IMG/VR virus record: IMGVR_UViG_3300000117_000028
Coordinates: 1 to 54,746 of that record
Direction: 5' to 3' (one strand)
Source: a virus
Length of the DNA: 54,746 nucleotides
Made by a program: the position numbers and the translations under genes. The notes below the pieces were generated by a model. It did no database searches, was not told where the DNA came from, and was given only the letters and a program-made list of their open reading frames with translations. This document shows, in pieces, positions 39,618 to 48,189 of the stretch. How positions within the stretch are numbered: the first letter of the stretch is position 1; every line of letters starts with the position of its first letter.

Positions 39618-40070
39618 ATGACATTTAAACTATCTAACCGTAGCCTCGCTAAAATGGAAGGCGTAGATGAAAGACTAGTCGCAGTAGTCAAACGTGCTAT
39701 TGAGCTTACTAAGGTAGACTTCGGAGTTATTTATGGTCTACGCACAGTAGAAGAGCAAGAGAAGCTTGTAGCTGCAGGTAAGTCCCAGACTATGAAGTCC
39801 AAACACCTAGAGGGACGTGCAGTAGACCTCATGGCTTATGTGGATGGTAAGGGCGTATGGGAACTCAATGTTTACGATGATCTCTGTGACGCAATGAAAG
39901 AGGCAGCACGAGAACTTGGTGTAGCAATCAAGTGGGGTGCTGCTTGGTCTGAAGGTGATATCCGTACATACGAAGGTACAGCTGAAGACGCAATGATGGC
40001 ATATGTAGACTTACGCCGCAGTCAGGGGCGCAGACCGTTTATTGATGGCCCTCATTTTGAATTAATGTAA
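39618..40070 (+). CDS. endolysin, M15 (VanY-like) peptidase
   Basis: A 150-residue protein. SKHLEGRAVDL provides the zinc ligands H63 and D70, and DGPHFEL near the C-terminus provides H146. This is the D-Ala-D-Ala carboxypeptidase / L-Ala-D-Glu peptidase fold of T5-type endolysins. It cleaves peptide cross-links in peptidoglycan. It has no signal peptide, so it depends on the holin next door. Confidence 0.88.
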   Translation: MTFKLSNRSLAKMEGVDERLVAVVKRAIELTKVDFGVIYGLRTVEEQEKLVAAGKSQTMKSKHLEGRAVDLMAYVDGKGVWELNVYDDLCDAMKEAARELGVAIKWGAAWSEGDIRTYEGTAEDAMMAYVDLRRSQGRRPFIDGPHFELM

Positions 40071-40116
40071 TAGGTAGCAAACTTTATACTTGCAATACCT
40101 GAAAGAAAGAGTTATT

Positions 40117-40488
40117 ATGGCACGAGCACTAACAGAAAAACAAAAGAAACTACTTGAAGTCTTATTTGATGAGGCGGGTGGGGACATTGTTACTGCAAAA
40201 AAACTTGCAGGTTATTCCGATGCTACTTCATCTACTGAAGTTATTAACTCTCTTAAAGAAGAAATACTAGATGCCACATCTACTTATATGGCACGTAACG
40301 CACCTAAAGCTGCTATGGCTATGGTGGGTGCTTTGTATGATCCTACTGAGCTTGGTATTCGTGATAAAATGTCAGCGGCTAAAGAACTGTTAGATCGTAC
40401 TGGGTTAGTTAAAACAGAAAAAATGCAAGTAGAAGCTAGGGGTGGAGTAATGTTAATGCCACCAAAGCAAACGGAAGAAGATGACTAA
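40117..40488 (+). CDS. probable terminase small subunit
   Basis: A 123-residue protein. ALTEKQKKLLEVLFDEAGGD and KKLAGYSDATSSTEVINSL form a helix-turn-helix like that of terminase small subunits, followed by a helical middle with APKAAMAMVGAL. It would recognise phage DNA for packaging. It is two genes ahead of the large subunit and overlaps the next gene by 8 bases. Confidence 0.72.
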   Translation: MARALTEKQKKLLEVLFDEAGGDIVTAKKLAGYSDATSSTEVINSLKEEILDATSTYMARNAPKAAMAMVGALYDPTELGIRDKMSAAKELLDRTGLVKTEKMQVEARGGVMLMPPKQTEEDD

Positions 40489-40927
40489 AACATTAAAGCA
40501 ATGGAAGTTACCCCAACCGACTGACATAAAAGAAGACAATGAATGGGTTCCTATTCCCCGTATATCTAGGACCGTTCCATTTGGTTATGAGATAGACTCA
40601 GATGATCCTGATGTGCTTTTACCTATTGAGCACGAACTTGATATGCTTCAGCAAGCACAAAAGTATCTTAAACAATATTCATATCGTGAAGTAGCTAATT
40701 GGCTAACACGGAATACAGGTAGAGATATATCCCATGTAGGTTTACGTAAACGGTTGGAAAATGAACGACAGCGAAAAAACAAAGCTAGAAGCCTACGCAG
40801 ATGGGCAGACTATGCGAAAAAGGCAATCGCCAAAGCGGAAGAAATTGAACGTACAAGACTCGGAGCAAAAGTCAACGAAGGCGAAGACTACTACGAGGAA
40901 ACGGAGTCGGGCCAAATTAAAGCCTGA
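40481..40927 (+). CDS. helix-turn-helix protein before terminase large subunit
   Basis: A 148-residue protein. The segment YREVANWLTRNTGRDISHVG LRKR, followed by a long basic helix, is a DNA-binding layout often seen just before terminase in marine podoviruses and sometimes labelled small terminase. Its last 167 bases overlap the terminase large subunit frame. One of these two genes is probably the packaging specificity factor. Confidence 0.7.
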   Translation: MTKTLKQWKLPQPTDIKEDNEWVPIPRISRTVPFGYEIDSDDPDVLLPIEHELDMLQQAQKYLKQYSYREVANWLTRNTGRDISHVGLRKRLENERQRKNKARSLRRWADYAKKAIAKAEEIERTRLGAKVNEGEDYYEETESGQIKA

Positions 40928-42362
40928 ACCCGCAAAGATTGTTGAAGAGGTTCCTATTGAGGAACAGCATAACATAATCTTTAAACCTAATGAAGGACCA
41001 CAAACAGAGTTCCTTGCAGCGGGTGAGCGTGAAGTACTTTATGGTGGCAGCGCCGGAGGAGGAAAATCCTACGCCATGCTTGCCGATCCTCTACGGTACA
41101 TGGGACATCCTAGCTTTTCAGGATTGCTACTACGGCATACTACAGAAGAGTTACGGGAACTTATCTTTAAATCTCAAGAGATGTATCCCAAAATCTGGCC
41201 CGGTATTAAGTGGTCAGAACGCAAGATGCAGTGGACTGCGCCCTCTGGTGCAAGATTATGGATGTCCTACCTAGACAGGGAAGATGACGTTCTCCGCTAC
41301 CAAGGTCTGGCATTTAGCTGGATAGGCTTTGACGAGTTGACACAATGGGCTTCCCCATTTGCATGGAACTATATGCGATCTCGTCTCCGGTCCACTGCAC
41401 CTGACTTGCCTATCTTTATGAGAGCAACTACTAACCCCGGCGGCAGGGGACATCACTGGGTTAAGAAAATGTTTATTGACCCAGCACCAGCAGGGAAAGC
41501 CTTTAATGCAACTGATATTGAATCTGGTGAAGACCTTAAATATCCTGCAGGACACGAGAAGGCAGGAAAGTCTCTGTTCAAACGTAGGTTTATACCTGCA
41601 CGTCTTTCAGACAATCCTTATTTAAGTAAACAAGGTGACTATGAAGCAATGCTTCTGTCGTTACCTGAACAACAACGTAGACAGTTGCTTGAGGGCGACT
41701 GGGACATCAAAGAAGGCGCAGCCTTTACAGAGTTTGATAGAAACATCCACGTCATTGAACCTTTTAAAATACCACACAATTGGGTTAAGTTTAGAGCATG
41801 TGACTATGGATACGGCAGTAAATCCGGAGTTGTTTGGTTTGCAGTTTCTCCTGATGAACAGTTAATTGTGTATAGAGAATTATACGTAAGTAAGGTTCTT
41901 GCTACTGATCTAGCCGACATGGTACTAGATTTAGAAGCGGAAGATGGAAACATTAAGTACGGTGTACTTGACTCTTCTTTGTGGCATAAACGTGGAGATA
42001 CTGGTCCTAGTCTTGCTGAACAAATGATTATGAAGGGTTGTCGTTGGAGACCGTCAGATCGTTCTAAAGGTTCTCGTGTAGCAGGTAAGAACGAAATACA
42101 TAGGCGTTTACAGGTAGATGAGTTTACAGAAAATCCTAGAATGGTATTCTTTAATACTTGCACAAATATAGTGTCACAATTGCCAGCTATACCTTTGGAT
42201 AAAAAGAACCCAGAAGATATTGATACACATTCTGAAGATCACTTGTATGATGCCTTGCGCTATGGTATAATGTCCCGACCACGATTTAGTGTATTTGATT
42301 ACGATCCACACGGAAGACCTTCAATAGGTATGCGTGTAGCAGACGCAACGTTTGGTTACTAA
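40761..42362 (+). CDS. terL: terminase large subunit
   Basis: A 533-residue packaging motor and nuclease. Walker A is GGSAGGGKS (95-103), Walker B is FSWIGFDEL (D191, E192), and a motif III-like RATTNPGG follows at 221-228. The RNase H-like nuclease has D348 (RACDYG), D404 (GVLDSS) and D497 (HLYDALR). The first 60 residues are very basic and encoded in the overlap with the preceding gene. No good later start exists before the ATPase domain. Confidence 0.93.
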   Translation: MNDSEKTKLEAYADGQTMRKRQSPKRKKLNVQDSEQKSTKAKTTTRKRSRAKLKPEPAKIVEEVPIEEQHNIIFKPNEGPQTEFLAAGEREVLYGGSAGGGKSYAMLADPLRYMGHPSFSGLLLRHTTEELRELIFKSQEMYPKIWPGIKWSERKMQWTAPSGARLWMSYLDREDDVLRYQGLAFSWIGFDELTQWASPFAWNYMRSRLRSTAPDLPIFMRATTNPGGRGHHWVKKMFIDPAPAGKAFNATDIESGEDLKYPAGHEKAGKSLFKRRFIPARLSDNPYLSKQGDYEAMLLSLPEQQRRQLLEGDWDIKEGAAFTEFDRNIHVIEPFKIPHNWVKFRACDYGYGSKSGVVWFAVSPDEQLIVYRELYVSKVLATDLADMVLDLEAEDGNIKYGVLDSSLWHKRGDTGPSLAEQMIMKGCRWRPSDRSKGSRVAGKNEIHRRLQVDEFTENPRMVFFNTCTNIVSQLPAIPLDKKNPEDIDTHSEDHLYDALRYGIMSRPRFSVFDYDPHGRPSIGMRVADATFGY

Positions 42363-42372
42363 GGAAAAATAA

Positions 42373-44514
42373 ATGGCAGAAGAAAATGACATCTTTATTG
42401 AAGACAATTCAATTGCATTAGAGGATACAGATAACTCTACTGAATTTGATGCAGATACTTCAAAGATTATTCCATATGTAATGGAACGCTACAACCGTTC
42501 AGAAGACTATCGGCGTCAAGATGAAGAACGTTGGCTACGCTCATATCGTAACTATCGTGGTATCTATGGACCAGACGTACAGTTTACGGATGCAGAAAAG
42601 TCTCGTGTATTTATTAAAGTTACTAAGACAAAAACCTTAGCTGCGTATGGGCAGATTGTAGATGTATTGTTTGCTAACAATCGTTTTCCTTTGTCCATTG
42701 AACCTACAGAACTTCCAGAAGGTGTAGTCGCAGACGTACACTTTGATCCAGCTGAACCCGAACAAATGCGTGAAAATGGGTTGGATAAAGAAATTAACCC
42801 TTACGGTTTTAAGGGTGATGGTAAAGAGTTTCCTGCAGGAGCAACTCTTAAAACATTAAATGATATGCTTGGTCCTATCAAAGATAAGTTTGAGGGGGTT
42901 GATAATGTACAAGCTGGTGTAGGTAAAACTCCTACATCTGTTACATTTAGTCCTGCGATGATTGCAGCTAAAAAGATGCAAAAGCAAATACAAGATCAAT
43001 TGGAAGAATCATCTGCATCTAAACACTTACGTAGTACCGCTTTTGAAATGGCCTTGTTTGGTACTGGTGTAATGAAGGGTCCATTTGCTATAGACAAAGA
43101 GTATCCTAATTGGGATGAAGAAGGTAACTACGATCCCGTGTTTAAAACTATACCACAGGTATCTCATGTATCTGTGTGGAACTTTTATCCTGATCCAGAT
43201 GCTAATAGCATGGACGACGCTCAGTATATAATTGAACGTCATAAACTGTCTCGTACCCAAATGAGAGGGTTAAAGAAAAGACCTTACTTCCGTAGTACAG
43301 TTATTGATGAAGCAATTTCTTTGGGTGAAAACTATGATAAACAATACTGGGAAGATGATCTTTCAGACTACGCACCTGAGCATGGCATTGAACGTTATGA
43401 AGTCCTAGAGTACTGGGGCATGGTAGACGTTGAGATGTTGGAAGAACAGGGCGTAGATATTCCAGATGAACTTACAGCATTTGATGAGTTACAGGCAAAT
43501 GTATGGATTTGTAACAATAAATTAATTCGTATGGTGCTTAATCCATTTAAGCCTGCACGTATTCCTTATCAAGCTGTGCCTTATGAATTGAACCCTTATT
43601 CATTCTTTGGTGTTGGTATTGCTGAAAATATGGATGATACTCAAACACTTATGAATGGTTTCATGCGTATGGCAGTGGATAATGCAGTACTGTCGGGTAA
43701 TCTTCTTATTGAAGTAGATGAAACCAACCTAGTACCCGGTCAGGATTTATCTGTGTATCCCGGTAAAGTGTTTCGTAGGCAAGGCGGGGCACCCGGACAG
43801 GCTATCTTTGGTACTAAGTTTCCTAACGTTGCTGGTGAAAATCTACAGTTGTTTGACAAGGCACGTGTACTTGCGGATGAATCAACAGGCTTCCCATCTT
43901 TTGCACACGGACAAACTGGTGTATCTGGTGTAGGCCGTACAGCAAGTGGTATTAGTATGTTGATGGGTGCTGCTAGTGGCGGTATTAAGAACGTAATTAA
44001 AAACATTGATGATTATCTACTGCGCCCAATGGGTGAAGGTTTATTCCGCTTTAACATGCAGTTTAACTTTGACCCAGAGATGCGTGGTGACTTAGAAGTT
44101 AAAGCACGTGGTACTGAATCTCTTATGGCTAACGAAGTACGTAGTCAACGTTTAATGCAATTCTTGCAAGTATCCTCCAACCCAGCACTTGCACCATTTG
44201 CTAAGTTTCAATACATTATTCGTGAGATTGCAAAATCTCTTGAACTTGACCCTGACAAAGTAACCAACAATATGGACGAGGCTGCATTGCAAGCAGAACT
44301 TATGAAAGGTATGCAAGCACAACAGCCAGCACCAGAAGGTGGACCTGCACCCGTAGGAGCAAACCCAATGGACACATCAGGAGCAGGTGGTGGTAATATA
44401 GGCGTAGGTCAAGCACCAGTACCGGGAGAACAAGGATTTAGTGGTAATGCACAAGGACAAGGAGCACCTCAGCAAGCTCAAGGCAATGGTCAGCAACCAA
44501 GCCCAATGGTCTAA
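42373..44514 (+). CDS. portal protein
   Basis: A 713-residue protein following the terminase by 10 bases. Patterns YRNYRGIYGPDVQFTDAEKS, VFIKVTKTKTLAAYGQIVDV, VSVWNFYPDPDANSMDDAQY and GVGIAENMDDTQTLMNG are typical of podovirus portals of this size. It forms the 12-subunit ring through which DNA passes. The last 60 residues are Q/G/P rich and disordered. Confidence 0.88.
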   Translation: MAEENDIFIEDNSIALEDTDNSTEFDADTSKIIPYVMERYNRSEDYRRQDEERWLRSYRNYRGIYGPDVQFTDAEKSRVFIKVTKTKTLAAYGQIVDVLFANNRFPLSIEPTELPEGVVADVHFDPAEPEQMRENGLDKEINPYGFKGDGKEFPAGATLKTLNDMLGPIKDKFEGVDNVQAGVGKTPTSVTFSPAMIAAKKMQKQIQDQLEESSASKHLRSTAFEMALFGTGVMKGPFAIDKEYPNWDEEGNYDPVFKTIPQVSHVSVWNFYPDPDANSMDDAQYIIERHKLSRTQMRGLKKRPYFRSTVIDEAISLGENYDKQYWEDDLSDYAPEHGIERYEVLEYWGMVDVEMLEEQGVDIPDELTAFDELQANVWICNNKLIRMVLNPFKPARIPYQAVPYELNPYSFFGVGIAENMDDTQTLMNGFMRMAVDNAVLSGNLLIEVDETNLVPGQDLSVYPGKVFRRQGGAPGQAIFGTKFPNVAGENLQLFDKARVLADESTGFPSFAHGQTGVSGVGRTASGISMLMGAASGGIKNVIKNIDDYLLRPMGEGLFRFNMQFNFDPEMRGDLEVKARGTESLMANEVRSQRLMQFLQVSSNPALAPFAKFQYIIREIAKSLELDPDKVTNNMDEAALQAELMKGMQAQQPAPEGGPAPVGANPMDTSGAGGGNIGVGQAPVPGEQGFSGNAQGQGAPQQAQGNGQQPSPMV

Positions 44515-44665
44515 GTTTGAAGAATACTTAGATACTTTAATAAACCAACAACACCGCACTATGGAACAAACTAATGAATCTGTTGCGGTGTATAGATCAC
44601 AAGGCGCAATATATCAGTTACGTAGATTAAAACTATTAAGAGATGAAGTATTAAAGAATGGCTGA
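44486..44665 (+). CDS. small conserved protein after portal
   Basis: A 59-residue protein. QAQWSKFEEYLDTLINQQHR, then YRSQGAIYQLRRLKLLRDEV, is a helical pattern found after portal genes in related podoviruses as I recall. I take MVSNQ (44486) as start; starts at 44447 or 44441 would extend it into the disordered portal tail. It overlaps both neighbours. The role is unknown. Confidence 0.65.
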   Translation: MVSNQAQWSKFEEYLDTLINQQHRTMEQTNESVAVYRSQGAIYQLRRLKLLRDEVLKNG

Positions 44666-46970
44666 AGTAGGAAAGAAAACAGGTAAGCAAACACAAGCAG
44701 GTCGTGATGTATACGAAACACCTGAAGGTGAAATGGTATCCGAAAAATCTACAACTATTGAGTATAAAGGCAAGTGGATTAATGTTCCTACTATACACGG
44801 CGGTAAACAATATTCTGAAGATGAATTAATGGAAATGCTAGATAAGGGTTTAATAAAGCCTACTAGCGCACACGACAAATTAGAAGAAGCTATTCAGGCG
44901 GCACAAAGCCGTAGTGATTCTCTTGAATTTAATAAAGGCGGTACTCCTATGTTAGAAAAACAAATGGAACTCTTTGAAGATGGTGGCCTTCGTGATGAAG
45001 GTGGCATGGTAGATAAGGTATCTGGTAATGATGTACCAGTAGGTAGTACTCGTAAAGAAGTACGAGATGATATTCCTGCTATGCTGAGTGAGGGTGAGTT
45101 TGTTTTTCCAGCCGATGTAGTTCGTTATATTGGTTTAGAAAACTTAATGCGTATAAGACAAGATGCCAAGCAAGGCTTAAAACAAATGGATGCTATGGGT
45201 CAGATGGGTAATGGTGATGAAGCTGTGCTACCTGATGATATGCCGTTTGGTGTAATGGATTTAATTATTGTTGATGGTGAAGAAGAACCACAAGAGAAAG
45301 CACATGGTGGTGTTATTCACGCTAACCAAGGTACGTTTGTAACTCCTATGTTTAATCCATCAGATCAAGATGTACGTGAGTATAAAAACGATAAAGGTGA
45401 TAGCTTGTTTATACCATTCTTAGGTGGTGAACCAGTATACCCAATTCCAACAGGCTACTTTCCAGCAGGACAAGCACCAGCACCAGCAGAAACAGAAACA
45501 GAACAGGCTATTCCTGTAAGGGATAATAATGATCCACCACCTCCCCCACCACAATCAGAGTTCCAGAAAGCTGGCGGCTTTGGTATGGACACTTCTGCTA
45601 CAGACGGTAAAGTTTTAGATATGTGGATTAAAGAAGCGGAAAAAGTAGGTACTGTTGGCAATGTAGTTGCAGGCATTGCTACTGCTATTAACCCACTAAT
45701 GGGTGTTGCTATAGCTCTTGCAAACAAAAAACAAAAGAAAGACATTGTAGCAATGCTTGACGAAAAAATTGCTCAAGCAAAAAAGACCCCTATTGCAGGG
45801 CAAGTTAAAGCTTTACGTGATTTAAAAACTCGTTTGACAACAACCGAAGGTAAGGGTATACTGTCTAAAGTAGTTAGCGGAATTATGGATACTGTTTCTA
45901 ACGCACTAGGTTTTGGTGAGGAAGAAAAAGCAAAGGCAAAAGCTGTATCAGGTACAGTTGCTGGACAAGACCCAAATGAGCCTGATGCCGCAACCGAACA
46001 AGCTGTTGAGAAAAGTTTACGTCCACAACCTCGTCCTGATGGACTAAAAACAACAGCAGAAAATATAGCAGAAAGAGAAGCAAGAGAAGCAGAAATAGCT
46101 AAACTAGGACAAGAATCAGCAATCGCAATGGCAGAGGATCAGGATTTTATACAAAAAACCCTAGCGGAAAAAGCAGCAGCTAAATTTAATGCAGATGAAG
46201 AAGCCGTTATGAATCAGTCTGTTGATTTAGAAGCTACTGACGGACCTACTACACCAGAACTTCCTCGTGTGCGTGAGCTTCAAAGCTATTTAACCAAACT
46301 TGATACTGGAGAAGTTGAAGATAAAACATTATTTCAGCCTGATCGCAATAGCAGGTTTGGATTTGGAGGAAATGAAAATAGAATAGACGAGCCACCAATT
46401 ATAGCTATGCCAGAAGAACCTACTGTTTCAGTACCTTCGTTAACTGAACCAGATACATTACCTATACGCACTTCTTTAATGCAAGATAAAGCTAGGGCTA
46501 CAATAGCCGCTAATGCACCTGCTACTGTTACAACTGCTGTAGATGATCTTCGTAAAAGTATATCTGATTTGCTTGGCGCTGAAAGCGGAGCTACGGCTAT
46601 GTCCTCATTATCGGGCTTTGGTGAAAATGCATCAAGTCAAGCTATTAAATCGTATCTTGAAAAAGCTATGAATAACGTAGATACAATTATAAAAGGTCAG
46701 GATGCACCCACTGTTACACCTACTGCTGCAGCACCCGCACCAAGTGGTGGAAATGACGATGATGGTCCGAGCTTCACGGCTGCACCTACACCTACATCTA
46801 ATGTGGGCAATCTTCAGGGGATGTCTACAGCAGAAAAAACAGCAGCCGTGGCAAGAAAAACAGACAACCTATCATCTACAGAAAGAACAGGTGGTGCAAA
46901 ATTGGATAGTGCGCTAGGAATAAGTGGACTAAACAAAGGTGGCTTTGCTAAAAGAAAAAATAAAAAGTAA
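44658..46970 (+). CDS. large virion-region protein with KGG motifs and hydrophobic segment
   Basis: A 770-residue protein. Residues about 15-90 (YETPEGEMVSEKSTTIEY...INVPTIHGGKQYSEDELM...AAQSRS) form a small domain I recall from phage structural proteins. Then come KGG-type segments and DDIPAMLSEGEFVFPADVVR followed by MRIRQDAKQGLKQM, a widespread phage motif. Residues about 325-350 are hydrophobic and glycine-rich (VGNVVAGIATAINPLMGVAI). The C-terminus ends LNKGGFAKRKNKK. It is probably a minor virion or ejection-linked protein. Confidence 0.7.
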   Translation: MAEVGKKTGKQTQAGRDVYETPEGEMVSEKSTTIEYKGKWINVPTIHGGKQYSEDELMEMLDKGLIKPTSAHDKLEEAIQAAQSRSDSLEFNKGGTPMLEKQMELFEDGGLRDEGGMVDKVSGNDVPVGSTRKEVRDDIPAMLSEGEFVFPADVVRYIGLENLMRIRQDAKQGLKQMDAMGQMGNGDEAVLPDDMPFGVMDLIIVDGEEEPQEKAHGGVIHANQGTFVTPMFNPSDQDVREYKNDKGDSLFIPFLGGEPVYPIPTGYFPAGQAPAPAETETEQAIPVRDNNDPPPPPPQSEFQKAGGFGMDTSATDGKVLDMWIKEAEKVGTVGNVVAGIATAINPLMGVAIALANKKQKKDIVAMLDEKIAQAKKTPIAGQVKALRDLKTRLTTTEGKGILSKVVSGIMDTVSNALGFGEEEKAKAKAVSGTVAGQDPNEPDAATEQAVEKSLRPQPRPDGLKTTAENIAEREAREAEIAKLGQESAIAMAEDQDFIQKTLAEKAAAKFNADEEAVMNQSVDLEATDGPTTPELPRVRELQSYLTKLDTGEVEDKTLFQPDRNSRFGFGGNENRIDEPPIIAMPEEPTVSVPSLTEPDTLPIRTSLMQDKARATIAANAPATVTTAVDDLRKSISDLLGAESGATAMSSLSGFGENASSQAIKSYLEKAMNNVDTIIKGQDAPTVTPTAAAPAPSGGNDDDGPSFTAAPTPTSNVGNLQGMSTAEKTAAVARKTDNLSSTERTGGAKLDSALGISGLNKGGFAKRKNKK

Positions 46971-46979
46971 GCACCTAAT

Positions 46980-47039
46980 ATGACTGGCCTACCCATCCCC
47001 CTCCAACAAGGCTACGGTGGCCCCAGTAAGGAAGACTAA
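46980..47039 (+). CDS. 19-residue candidate leader peptide
   Basis: MTGLPIPLQQGYGGPSKED, with its stop directly followed by the scaffold ATG. It has no clear ribosome site. The scaffold's AAGGA site lies inside its end, so translation here would affect scaffold initiation. It may be chance. Confidence 0.3.
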   Translation: MTGLPIPLQQGYGGPSKED

Positions 47040-47915
47040 ATGTCAGAAAATATGGAAGTAATGGCTTCAACTATGGAAGCCCCCAAGAAAGTAGCATTTG
47101 CTAATAAAAAGTATTCAAACGAAGATAGACTTAAACGAGATGAAGAAGAACTAGAACGTTTGATTTCTGAACAAAAAGGTGAAGCGGTAGAGGAAAGTGA
47201 ACCTCAAGAAGTTGAACCAGCAAATGCAGAAGAACGCAGTTTTAAAAAACGGTATGGTGATCTCCGGCGACACCAGCAAGCTAAAGAAAAAGAATACGAA
47301 GATCGTATTGCAACACTTGAGAAACAATTAAACGAGTCAACTAAACAAGAGATTAAGCTGCCAAAGTCAGATGAAGACATTGAAGCTTGGTCTAAACGTT
47401 ATCCTGATGTTTCCGCCATTGTTGAAACAATTGCAATTAAAAAAGCAAAAGAGCAATCTGCCCAGTTAGAAGAGCGTGTACGGGCAGTAGACGAAATGCG
47501 TGAAAGTGCAGTACGTGAAAAAGCCGAAGTTGAATTACTTAAATTGCATCCAGACTTTAATGACATTCGTGATAACGATGACTTTCATGAGTGGGCAGAT
47601 GAACAACCTAAATGGGTGCAGGATGCATTATACGAAAATGATAACGATGCTCGTTCTGCCGCTCGTGCAATTGATCTTTATAAATCGGATCGTGGGATCA
47701 CCACTAAAAAGAAATCTACTTCAAAGGACGCCGCTCGTTCTGTAAACACACGAAGTGAGCGCAGCAATATTCAGGCTAATGGTAGCGGTAGTGCTATTCG
47801 TGAGTCTGAAGTACAAAAGATGTCTGCAATAGAATACGAAAAAAATGCTGACGAGATCATGGAAGCTATTCGTACAGGCAACTTTATTTACGATTTATCT
47901 GGTTCCGCCCGATAA
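47040..47915 (+). CDS. scaffold protein
   Basis: A 291-residue highly charged protein between portal and capsid genes. The N-terminal third is acidic with a coiled coil (KEKEYEDRIATLEKQLNES). The middle has IEAWSKRYPDV and ELLKLHPDFNDI, seen in podovirus scaffolds. The C-terminus is basic and serine-rich and then helical, a layout suited to binding capsid subunits. It guides procapsid assembly and is then lost. Confidence 0.8.
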   Translation: MSENMEVMASTMEAPKKVAFANKKYSNEDRLKRDEEELERLISEQKGEAVEESEPQEVEPANAEERSFKKRYGDLRRHQQAKEKEYEDRIATLEKQLNESTKQEIKLPKSDEDIEAWSKRYPDVSAIVETIAIKKAKEQSAQLEERVRAVDEMRESAVREKAEVELLKLHPDFNDIRDNDDFHEWADEQPKWVQDALYENDNDARSAARAIDLYKSDRGITTKKKSTSKDAARSVNTRSERSNIQANGSGSAIRESEVQKMSAIEYEKNADEIMEAIRTGNFIYDLSGSAR

Positions 47916-47921
47916 ATAGTA

Positions 47922-47949
47922 TTGACATATAGATTATTTATGATATAAC
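47922..47949 (+). promoter_or_regulatory. strong sigma70-type promoter for the capsid gene
   Basis: TTGACA (47922-47927), 16 bases, TATAAC (47944-47949). It is the best promoter match in the window and lies about 240 bases before the major capsid gene, fitting a need for high capsid expression. Confidence 0.7.
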
Positions 47950-47967
47950 TATATGTGAATAAGTGTA

Positions 47968-48011
47968 ATAGTATGGCCCCGCTAGGTATTAACTACGGTT
48001 ACCCATACTAT
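47968..48011 (+). other. long hairpin in the capsid 5' leader
   Basis: ATAGTATGG (47968-47976) pairs perfectly with CCATACTAT (48003-48011). Inside, CCG/CGG and TAG/CTA continue the stem with a one-base bulge. It lies directly downstream of the promoter, so it would be at the 5' end of the capsid mRNA and could protect it. Confidence 0.6.
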
Positions 48012-48074
48012 AAACACTAACATAGCAAACAATATAACTTTTCGGATTACCTAAAAACGTATGGCCCATTTAAA

Positions 48075-48103
48075 CTAAAGTATGACTGATCATCATAGTT
48101 TAG
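48075..48103 (+). other. second hairpin in the capsid leader
   Basis: CTAAAGTATGA (48075-48085) and TCATAGTTTAG (48093-48103) pair at 10 of 11 positions around a 7-base loop. No T-run follows. The leader between promoter and capsid gene contains no other gene. Confidence 0.5.
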
Positions 48104-48189
48104 ATATTAAGTGCACCCATAAACGATTAGCCTCTATAATAAGTAATACATAGTTTGCATCTGTAAAACTAATGCTAAGGAGAATTACG

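Noticed and set aside
40774-40780. A AAAAAC slippery heptamer in the HTH gene before terminase
   Set aside because: It is in the right phase for a -1 shift, but terminase lies in the +1 frame relative to that gene, so a -1 shift would not reach it.
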